Of a stretch of 64,000 nucleotides of DNA, positions 22,392 to 34,300 are shown piece after piece. A program made the position numbers and the translations under genes. This stretch comes from Branchiostoma floridae (taxonomy: Eukaryota > Chordata > Leptocardii > Amphioxiformes > Branchiostomatidae): positions 6,547,081 to 6,611,080 of the forward strand of contig NC_049992.1 in the NCBI RefSeq assembly GCF_000003815.2, in the 5' to 3' direction. Positions within the stretch are counted from its first letter, which is position 1; the number at the start of each line of letters is the position of its first letter. Under the pieces are notes generated by a model that made no database searches, was not told the origin of the DNA, and saw nothing but the letters and a program-made list of their open reading frames with translations.

Positions 22392-25300
22392 TTACATGTA
22401 TCCGTTACGGTTGCGCACACCGACGTTTGTCAGTGAAGGGATGGAGGAAGCCAAAGACCCCATCGATGTAGCAATATCTCTCGTAGTCAAACCTGGTGCC
22501 TGAGATTTCCCCTCGGCAGCCTCCCGGCGATTGTAGAGGTGAATGGCGATGCACAGAAGTATGATGCTGGCAGCTGTGAGCAGGGCCTGAACACCGACGA
22601 ACAGGAGGCGGTTCAGCGGCATGTTGTACAGGAGACATGCGCCCCGCACGCCGCAGCTGGAGGACCACAGCTCGCAGGACGAGTCGATCAGCGCTCCGAT
22701 GTAGATAGGCGCCGGGATATACGCTGGGAAAGATATCGATAAAATACTGTGAATGCAGAAATGTTCGCGGTGGATTAATGTTCGTGGTTTTCGCATCGAC
22801 CACTTCACCGCGAACTTAAAACCATCGCGAACATTTTTCTATTATGGTATTAGACTGCAGTCTATGGTATTACCGTGAACTTAAATCCACCGCGAAAAGT
22901 CCCTTTTCCCGCTGCCGCGAAATTAAATCCCCGCGAACTTAAATGCATTTACAGTAATGAATTTTTGCTGTCGCAACCAGATACATTGAACTGTATTTTG
23001 GCGACGCTATCAGGGGCCGAGCCGCTTAGTGTAGTAGTGTATGTTACCTGTGTTTACACAATCTCTCGCTAGCTGGGGTTAATGACCCCCTAACCCCTGC
23101 CCTCTTAAGGCGGCGGCAATTATAGGGCCGGCTGCTAGGAGCGCGATTTTAGCCAGGTTAGTAGTGTATGCAGTTTGCAAGGATTGCGGTTTCCGCCATT
23201 CAAGGCTACTCTGGGAAACAAACTTCTAGCCAGGGCTGGCAGAGAATTTGTACGGCAGCCAAGGCAGGTCTGCCTTAGATAAGCACTCCGGGGATTTGTT
23301 AGGCATGGAGAGTTTTAATGCCAGGTTCTCAGGGTACATTAAGGCGTTTGCACTTTTATTCTGAAACTACGTCGATGTAGGTTAGACATCCAGCTAATAA
23401 GATACACCAAAAAGTAGTTACTTGAGTAACTGAATATGGTTTTGGAAACGGTCAGACGTTTCGGATAGAATTCACTCAGTGTCACTGACGAAGGATAGGG
23501 GATTCTATCCGAAACGTCTGACCGTTTCCAAAACCATACCCAGTTGCTCGAGTAACTACTTTTTGGTGTATTCTGAAACTATCTTGTGACTGGCTTAAAA
23601 TCACATTATTTTTGGCGACGCATCCAGTGAGCGAGCCTCATAGTATACTTTTGTCTGCATGGATAGCGTGAATTCCACATGCATTAGAGTTTGAAAACAG
23701 ACAAGGTTGCTGAAGCAAAGATCGTTTTTAGATGTGAATCATGGTGGACTGAATCATTTTGATAAACATATACGCACAATCACATTAGTGAGCAGAGTTA
23801 TTAGTTATACTTAGTCTGTATGATTGAAAGATACTTATCAAAGATTCTTTTGAAAAGATAATCACATTCCTAAAAGAAATTGTTATTACAGTTTATTTCT
23901 AACAGGATATCTTTGTTGGATATTTCATAATATCACAGTTGGTTATAACTCACCAAGCAGCCTTGTAGTCAGGCTTTGCAATCCAACTCCAAACGTCTTA
24001 GTGTCTGGTGACAGCACCCTGATAGAGGTTAAATGAAGAGCATATAATAAATTTTAGCAGAAGTAGCATAGACATACTCTGATGTATGTAATAGTTCCCT
24101 TTATTACTTACCATAGATTCTACTCAATGTAGTCCAGTAATTGAAATTGCTGTCATATGATGTGTAGTATTAGACTGCACCTTTTGTTGTCTAAACACTG
24201 GCATACATTGTCGCTGATACAATTGTTGCCCAATAAACCATCTATCCATCTATCAATCTATAATTTAAAAAATCCTAGTAATAGCTACAGCGGCAACGTT
24301 TTCTTAACAGCTTCAAAATATAACATGTAAAAACGTACCTTTGTGCAATGAGGATTTTAAGGTATAATATTTGAAATATCTTAGATTAAGATTAAGGTAG
24401 TAAGAAGCTTCACACTAAATGTTTCTTTGTTATTGTCCTGCAAAGAGAGACCACTGACTTTATGTCTGAGGTGCTTTTTAGGTGCCCACGTTTTGCCAAA
24501 TGCTTCCTTTTTCCTTGCAGGCTTCATATTTCAATATATTTCATATAAAATAGGGGCCTAACTACAGGCTGTGCTTACCTGAGACTGGCCACGACAAGCA
24601 GCAAGGGAATCATCGCACGGCAAACAAGGTTTAGTGTCAGAAGGGCCAGGAAGGACCGCGAGGCGATGCATTTTGTGGGACATGGAATGGAAAAGGCGGA
24701 TGTGCTCGGTGTTATTTGTACTGAAGATGGGAGATTAGTGTAGGCGTTTGGCTCCGAAGTTACGGTAACGGTGCGAGCTTCCGTACGATTTGCTGCGTCT
24801 GTAACTCCGTCTGGTGTAAAGTTTTCAGGATTCGGGGTTGCCCAAACTGATGCAAAATATCCAGTCGACTCTTCCTTGGCAGCCATGATGGTCTGAGTGC
24901 CGGACAGCTGTTTGGTACTTCCTCCCGTGATGCTTTGTGGGTTGGATGTCACACAGCCACAGTTTGAATAATTCTACATTGACGACAAGACAAACTTAAC
25001 GTTAACGTAAGCTATAATTGACGTCTAACAAAAAAAAGGTAGAAGTTTGAACTTTTTATGTTGTAATCATGATCAGTTCCATCATGGGTGAATGATCATA
25101 ACGAGAATATGAATTCCGACACATTGAGATAAGCAGCACCGCAGTCGTATAAGGAGTGACTTAGAAATAAAATATGAAAAGAATAACAGTGTATTTTCCT
25201 GATGTAAATAAAGCTACAGATTCAATTTGAATATGACGAGGCGTCTTACGGCTAGTTTTATCCCTCTGGGGCCTTGAATGCTCTGACTCTCGCGACATCC

Positions 25301-28300
25301 CGCGTGACAGCCCGAGAAGTAAGTGATGCCATCAGACGCACAGACCGGCCGGTACCTGTCCAACGGGCAGCCACAGTCAGCATTGCAGGGGGATGTCAGG
25401 GCGATGCCGCCGGGGAGTCTGCCCAGGGAAACGTTAGCCGTCAAACTGCAACAACAAAAATTATATCTCATGTAGTGGAGTTATACGGAGTGCAAAGCAG
25501 AGAAAGCAGCATGTACCATTATACATGTACACATGACTGGGCTGGAGATCGAACTCAGTCGACCTACAAAAAATAAGGCGAGCACTTTTACCACCCGACA
25601 ATTGTATTGAAACTCGTTGACCTCTCCTCGTCGTTATAGATATCTTAGCAAGGTGTGTGATGATGGGTACGTGTCATACTATATTATTGTAATGTTAGTG
25701 GGCGATGGACGAAAATTTACGTCACAAAAGCAAAGGTTGTGTGGTACATCCATGCCGAAAGTTGCAAACGTTGTAAAAACGCTGATCAAGGATGGAATAA
25801 TGTAAAACAATAAGAACAGGGTGCATGCAAACATGTATGTAGTATGCACCCCAATTTTGACTTACCTGTGTCCGTAGGGAATATTGACCCCTGCGATGGG
25901 AGGGCGGGGGCAGCTGATGAATCCAGCTGGGACCAGGATGACCAGGGAAAGCACAGAAGCGCCTGTGGTCAAGTAAAGACAACCACGGGGTCCCAACTGG
26001 AACCGTCTCAATATGGCAACAGATGCGAACAGTCCGAATAGAGCAGACGGTAAAAAGACCAATCCTGTAAATAGATATATACGATGACTTTGTAAGGAGA
26101 GGCTCTGGGGTTGAAATAGGTCAATAGGTTTCTTATATCTGATATCAATCTGAAAAGATAAACATGCGGAATGCATAATAAGGCATTAATATCTAACACT
26201 GTGAGGTGTTGCTTAAAGTGCACTCTCACTGGACTTGCGTCACGCTTGCGTCACTGCTGGATATCAAAGACTGCTTTGCTATAGAAAGAGTAATGATTTG
26301 ATTGCATGGTCGAAATTGAATGACGCAGTCTATACTTATCGGAAACTTCCCCCATTTTAGGACGATTATACAGGCCATTTCTCCAGNNNNNNNNNNNNNN
26401 NNNNNNNNNNNNNNNNNNNNNNNNNNNNNNNNNNNNNNNNNNNNNNNNNNNNNNNNNNNNNNNNNNNNNNNNNNNNNNNNNNNNNNNNNNNNNNNNNNNN
26501 NNNNNNNNNNNNNNNNNNNNNNNNNNNNNNNNNNNNNNNNNNNNNNNNNNNNNNNNNNNNNNNNNNNNNNNNNNNNNNNNNNNNNNNNNNNNNNNNNNNN
26601 NNNNNNNNNNNNNNNNNNNNNNNNNNNNNNNNNNNNNNNNNNNNNNNNNNNNNNNNNNNNNNNNNNNNNNNNNNNNNNNNNNNNNNNNNNNNNNNNNNNN
26701 NNNNNNNNNNNNNNNNNNNNNNNNNNNNNNNNNNNNNNNNNNNNNNNNNNNNNNNNNNNNNNNNNNNNNNNNNNNNNNNNNNNNNNNNNNNNNNNNNNNN
26801 NNNNNNNNNNNNNNNNNNNNNNNNNNNNNNNNNNNNNNNNNNNNNNNNNNNNNNNNNNNNNNNNNNNNNNNNNNNNNNNNTCTTTGATATAGTGTTACAA
26901 CTCGGAGTTGGGCTATACATGAGATTCATTACTCTTTCTAATAGCAAAGCAGTCTTTGATATATTTGCCTATCCTTGCATTATGGGAGTCGTGGCATCCA
27001 AAGATATATACAAATCTGTCTGTAGCATCGAGTCTCTTGAAATCTGCTGTACTGGATTCGAGAAATGTAAATAGCTCATTACGTAAAATAGCGTATCTAG
27101 AGCATTCCATTAAAAAGTGAAATTCATCTTCAATATGCTTTGGACAGAAAGGACAGAACCTTTGGTCAGGGGCTACATTGTAATATCTACCTGTTTCAAT
27201 ATTCAATTTATGGCTGCTGATTCTTAACTGAGTAATCGCTTTTCGAATTTCAAAATTGTTTATATCATAAAGGTATGTTTCTTGTTCATAATATTCTTTT
27301 GACTTGCTAAGAAAAGACAGCTTTGAATTCTTTTCAATAGAATTAAACCACTTTTGTATATATGTATCTTGTAGCCGGAGGCGTAGTTGGTTGACAATAT
27401 AATCTATATTATAAGCCTCAGGTTTCATCCATATGTGTCCAAAGCCATGGAAACAGAGAATGTCCTTAACATGATTAATCCAGTCTTGATTATCAGTAAG
27501 TACAGTGTTGTATGCATCGCGAAGCAGAGAGTCCTCAGGTAAGTTTACCAAACGGTGCCAGTATTTAATGAGCTGAATTCTAGCAGGTATTATAATAGGA
27601 AAAGTTCCTAACTCTCCTCGCACGCCGTCATTAGATGATTTTGAATGAACACCAAGTAGAAATTTCTGAAAACGTGTGTCAAGTATGTCAAATTCCGGTA
27701 TATCTAAAGGGAGGCGTGTGTTATCGGTTGAAAAGCCATCCTTTTCTATATCAAGCCCAGACGCATATCTTAAGAACATGTCTTTGTCTGGTCTTCTCTC
27801 AAAATTAATGATATAAGAATGAGTTGCATCAGTGCAAGTGCTCTTTCGAATCGACAGTAGAATATTATTGTCGATCTGAAGTTTCTTCAATAAGAAAGAG
27901 AGAGTATTTTTTGGAGAAGATATAGGGATGTTTTTTGAGACAATAAGTTTCCGTGTTTTCGAGGTATGGTCAAAGCATGTTAACTCAGATCCATACATGA
28001 GGATAGGTTTTACAAATTTGTCGAAAAGAGTTTTACCTAGCGCTATGGAAATATTTTCGGAAGATAAAAGTGATTTTAATTTAAAGATAGCTCTCATAGC
28101 TTTGGTCTTTAGAAATTTTCTGGCTGTTTTAAATTTACCTGAGGACGTAAAAGGGATTCCAAGGTAGGTGTAACTGTCTGTAACTTCTATTTCACTATCA
28201 TATATGAAGAATTCTTTTGATATTTTTTTTGTATTGCTTTTAGAGAAGATAAGAACTTTTGTTTTAGATACATTGACAGTTAATTTCCAATTATCACAGT

Positions 28301-31300
28301 ATGTATACATTTCAAAGGTAAAGAACGAATTTTCTTACTTTTGTCGTCTCCTAAGTCATAAATTTACGCATTACGCAATGTCTAAATTATAAAATGACAA
28401 AACAGTGACGCAGTGATAGCCTGGTATCCAGCCGTAATATAGCTCCTGAGTCTCTTTTCTCCTCTTTGCAATTACGTAATTGCAAAGAGGAGAGAAGAGA
28501 CTCAGAAGCTATATTACGGCTGAATACCAGGCTAACGCAGTGAACGAACCCTGCAGTGACGTAAGCTTGAGGCAAGTGCAGTGAGAGTGAAACAATACCT
28601 AACTATGGGATAAACCACAGAGTGTGGTATGCGGACGAAGCGTTTTTGAAAGGTTGTTGTGGTGATGTCATCCCCACGGCATTGCTATATGATAAGAAGT
28701 GATACATACCTAGTAGATAGCTGGCTTGAGCATTGTGCATTCCGAGCTGTGTCTCCATGTATTTAGGGATGAAGGGACCGGTGCTTCCGCTCGCATTATA
28801 ACACACGAAAGCCATGGTTATACACATAAACAGCCAGTTGGTGAGGACCTTTTTTGTACCCAGGATGATATCTGTTGTGAAAACAATCAAAGATGTACGA
28901 GTACTGTAAATGCAGAAATGTTCGCGGTGGATTAATGTTCGCGGTTTTCGCCGTGACCGCTTCACCGCGAATTTAAAACCACCGCGAACATTCTTCTATT
29001 ATGATATTAGATTGCAGTCTATGGTGTTACCGCGAACTTAAATCCACCGCAAAGAGTCCCTTTTCCCGCTACCGCGAAATTAAATCCCCGCGAACTTAAA
29101 TACATTTACAGTATATAAAGATGTATATTAAACTGCAATTGCGGGAAAATTAAGCTTAAGCTCATATCACTCCATCTTCCTCCCAATGCAAGACATGGCT
29201 GTTCCAAAATTGAACTCATTATCTTTTAAATGAACTCTTCCGGCGGCACCTCTAGATGATTAGGACCAATTCAAAATACTTCTATACAAAAAGTCGACTG
29301 TGATGAAATCATTTCAATCCAAACTTGAATTCCCCTGTCAATTTTGGCAATTTTAGGCAAATTGTGTAGATATTTGTGGAAGTTTTAACCGCACCATTTA
29401 GATTTAGAAGGATAACTCAAATGGTCTCAAATGGGATTCTAACACTTTCAGTATTGTTTTAAAAAGGATATGACCACCCACCTTTTGCCTGTTGTTTCAA
29501 TGTTTTAGCAGGGTCAAAGGTCGAGGGGGGTTCTTGTGCTTCTGTTCCGGGAAGCATCTTGTTGCCGTCTTCCTCGTTGTTTTCATTTTCTTCCATCGGC
29601 TTTTTTAATGCTGAAAAGCAAGTGAGAATATTAAAAATGCTAATAGTCGAGTAGCTTTCTCCCTATAATAAATGTAGTAGAAGTCGAATTCTTTATTGTA
29701 ATTAGTTATGATTGCTATCGTAGCTACATGTTCGATCATTTATTTAGAAAGACGTCAAGCGTTACAAGAATAATCAACGTTACTATGTCCAATCTTCTGT
29801 TGCCAGCCCAACTGTGTATGGCGGAAGTGGATAACCAAACAACGGTCATGGCTAGCAATCAACCAATCGTATTCTCCCTGTATTTTTGGTGAGGGACAGT
29901 TATCAGCCGATCACGTTGCATTTTCGACTTTTTCTGACTGGTAATTGTCCATAAAGGCTAAAGCAACAGGCCAGGAAGGATCTGATTGCTCAGCGGCCGC
30001 AAGGGCGCGGACACAATGTCAATGGCAGGCTAGCTTACATGCAACGACCATCGCTTGTTAATGTGTCGTGCATGACACAGGATGTTCTATTCGTTTCATA
30101 AGGCTAGGCCCCATTTCCACTTGACGGCGATCGCGCTGCGGTCTCACTGCGACCTTAAAACGGACAAGTATGACCTTCGCTTTCACACTGGGTATATTAT
30201 ACTAAACGTAAGAGTGTGACTGAGAAGATAACATGTACAAAACACACAAAGTGTAAAAAAAGATTCGTTTCTTTTCTATATAATTATTCGCTGAGCCATC
30301 TGTCAAATTTTAGATCGCAGTGAGAGTGCGACGAGAGCGCCGTCATAGTGGAAAGGGGGTAAAACTAATAAATCTGTTTGAAAACTAATCGCAAAATCAC
30401 ACCTGCTGGGAAGAGAAGCAGCCAAAAGGCGACCAGCCCCAAGGTGCCCATCATGACGAAGTAGCCGAGCCACCAGGCGCCGACCCAGAGGGGGCTCCCC
30501 GGGGACAGCCCGAGGGCGGCAGGGTCGACTCCCTTGTCCATGTCCACGTAACGACTCAGGGTATATCCGCCGAGGAACAGCCCGGCTGAAGGCCCAACCC
30601 CGTACGTGATGTAAGAGAAACCTACAAAAAGAGCAGAATGGCACCACACTTAGTACTTCGCACTTTAAGTGAATCTTACCTCTTTGTGTGTCAAAGTGTT
30701 ATAGAATCCCGTGGGCATGCCATATGTTCTTGGCATCCCCATACCATTTTTCAGGTCCTTTGGTTCAAATACCAGGGAAAAGTACAACGCACATTTTTAA
30801 CCTGTAATCACTAAAAAAAATAAATAATTAGGAAGGAGCTTATGTCGCAAGAGTTAATTAAATCCTGATGGCATATATCCTAGACATACCTGTACCGAGC
30901 TTCAGATACGTTTAGGTAAAATACCATGGTACCAGGGAACTGGAGCAAATAAATACTTTATGGTATTAAATGGCGAAAAGGTCTATATGGCTTGAAGACA
31001 AATACATCACAATGTTGAAGACAAATATATCACAATGTGTCAATGATGTCGTCTGGGAATATGGTCAAATTGCATCTGCCAGGCTTAAAAAATTGTACGA
31101 GTCAAAGAAGATGCCTTCTGGAGAGGATTGTATGCTAAATATGGGAAAAACGGAATAAAGGAAGATTATGGAAGACTACGATAAGGAAATCAGTTTTGAA
31201 TGTACAACGACTCTGGTACACATATTTGTTGACATTCCGTTTTTGGACAAAATGAGCAGTACACATGGACAGTCACTCACCTAAGTAGAATGGAAGGGCC

Positions 31301-34300
31301 TTTTTTGTCACGTGATCGTCCACGTAAGTCGTTCCCAAAGGATAGGTGGGGGCAATGCCAATCCCCTGCAAAAACTTTTAAAGAAGAGAACGTGATTGTG
31401 CGAGCTGTTTGTCACTGGTTGATGGGTGCATTTGATGTAGTTTTTTTGTCTCTCTCTCCTTTACTCCAATGCCTGTCTCTCTCTGGCTGTCTCTCTGTCT
31501 CTGTCTCTCCGTCTCTGTGTCTCTCTCTTTCTGTCTGTCTCTCTGTCTCTGTCTTTCTCTGTCTGTCTGTCCGTCTCTCTGTCTCTGTCTATCTATCTAT
31601 CTCTATCTATCTCTGTCTCTGTCTGTCTCTCTCTGTCTGTCTTTCTGTCGCTGTCTCTGTCTCTCTGTCTCTCTCTGTCTCTCTCTGTCTGTCTTTCTGT
31701 CTCTGTCTGTCTCTACCTCGCTGTATGTTCGCAATGTTTCAGTAAACCAGTGTTCGCACGACAAGATGTCGTTTGTAAACATTTACTCAGACGTCCATTG
31801 GGCATCAGTTTTACTTAACTTTAAAATATTACATAAACCGTGGGTGATATTACCTGTGCAAAAAGGAGTACGGCGTACACGCCACCGTATGGCGAAGATG
31901 ATGATCCCTTGTTTGCTGCACACGTGGTTGATGTAGTTTGGTTAGAAGTGCAGACATCCTGCAAAAATAGTCCACATGGATTATTCTAAACTTCAGTTTT
32001 TATGCCCCTTAAAACCAAAAGGAACTGTTAAGAGATTTATAGGAGTCGAAATATAACTAGAAAGGCTTCTTTTTTCAAGGACACATTTCATAGTTAACTT
32101 CATCGCCCCTTTGCAAAAATTGAATGTTTCTTATTCACGTCTGTAAAAATGCAATGATAAGAACTTACTTCCGCTAAAAAGATAAAAGAACCCTATTGCG
32201 AATTCATACCTCACTGAAGAGTCCCTATTTGACCTCTATGCAAGTCTTGGAATGAATTGTTGCACAAACACACAGTTATATATTCGATCATTCCAAAAAC
32301 CTCGACTCAAAAATGTATATGTTTATATGGAATTGTAATGATGTACGATAATGTGACGATGATAAGGAGATATTCCACCTCTAGCTCACCTTGGGCATCT
32401 CTTGCGTCCCGTTTGCAGGTCCACCTGACGTGACCTCGTAGGCAGGGGTCATGAGATGGGGGAGGCCAAATGCGAACGTCCCAATGGCGAAAATTGATGT
32501 GCAGATTCCTGAATAGGAAATATAGAGATTGTTTCGATTCGAACCAGACTGATTTTTAATTCTTTGCGTATACGATTTGCAACGAACAGAATTTGCTTTA
32601 TGTTGCTTAAAATAATAGGATAAATCTGAAAATACTTGACAAAGAACAAGACAAAATGAGTGCAGTAGTAATACCTTCATTTAAAGCTAGATCCTTACCA
32701 AGTATTTTGGGTCGATTCGCTCCAGGTCTGCCTCCGTAGTAGGACAGCCAAAGTAACCCCAGGACACTCCCGATGTCGGCTGCACTGGCGATCATCCCGA
32801 GATCTTTACTTTCAAGTTGAAACCTGTAACGGAGCAACAACTATTCTAGAATGATCGACTTTAGTTGTGTATATTTAGTCGTATGTTCTATAGTGATTAG
32901 GTGATTATCTTTGAATGTTCTGTACTTTAGATTTATGACTTGAGAATAAAAGGTGAAAAAAACGTGATGCAGCAATCAATATACATATTCAGTTTCTGAA
33001 TTACCTCGCGACTGTCCTCTTATACCTAGTAAATGTAGCCCAAAACTGTTAAACCTAATTTCGAAGAACAAAGCTAAGTTTATCATAAACGTAATCTCCA
33101 AGCAGATCCTACGATGGCATAAGATAGTACTAAACTGGCCAATGAGTGTAGTCAGCTAAGAGCTCGAGGTGTACATTTGCCGGTAGCGAAACACACTCCT
33201 AAGCCGGCTTCACTCCTCTGCCAGCTTTTGATACAATCTTATGCTACCGTAGGATCTGCTTGGAGATTATGATAAACGTTCCCAGCAACACATGTTTTTA
33301 GCACAAACCAAATGCCTATAAGAAAAACATAATCGACCAGTTTTTGGATACCGTTAAATTATGTGACTAGAATGAGCTAATCTATTTTTGTCGCAGCTAG
33401 AATTGCCATTTTGCACATTTCCCTAGGAACGTATTAACTAATCTTCTGGTAGATTTTTGGTGGCATAAGAAAGCTGTGACTGGGGACACTCCTTGGCTGG
33501 TTACACTCCTTGACCGGCTTTGATACTATCTTATGCCACCGGTAAATCTGCCTGGAGATTTCGTTCCTTATGCCATCGGTAATTACTACTAGTATCTTAT
33601 ACCACCGGTCCAATCTGCCCGGAGATCACTATAGGAACGAACATTTGGCGCGCCCATTCACTGTAATTGTCATTGTCTTACATAAGAATTTATTTGTCAT
33701 GTGACAGATGCTTGCTATGTAGTCAACACATAGTTTTAGTACCGTATATCACGGAATGAGTGCACCTGACCATCGATTCAACAGCCACTGTACGAAACCG
33801 GACATACAGTAACCTCAGCAAGGTAAGTTTATTTTGGGGCCTTTGAGGAACTATGTTAAACTTTTGAAGAGAAACATGTCGCTTCTAAAGGCCCCTTTAC
33901 ACGAGAGCAAGAATGAGCTGGAATGCCGTCAGAATGAAAAATTCTTCTCTATTCCTGGGGATTCGTAGTGTATTCTAGATATTTTACTGCATTACAGATA
34001 TTTGTGTCCGTTTTCTCGGCTGGCCCGAAAGTTTTTGACGTTTTAAAAAATTTCGAGGTGCACTTGAAAGTACAGTGGATAAATATCGGACGGCATTCAA
34101 AGTGTATTATAATTGTGTTTTAAATATCATACAGTCTATCTGCAGTATGACCGCATTCTACGGAATTACAACATTATTCGAAACATTCTCATCTCATCCG
34201 ATGGAGAACCGAAACGGCAAGCCACCAGAATGTGGCCAAAAGAATATCTGGAATGCAGTGAGAATTTCTAGAATACACTACAAATTCACAGGAATAGAAA

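Noticed and set aside
25530-25605. tRNA gene
   Set aside because: A- and B-box-like strings are present, but the acceptor and anticodon stems do not form; better read as a SINE remnant.
31290-31936. Two long Leu/Ser/Cys-rich frames
   Set aside because: Translation of the CTGT microsatellite over an SLCO intron.
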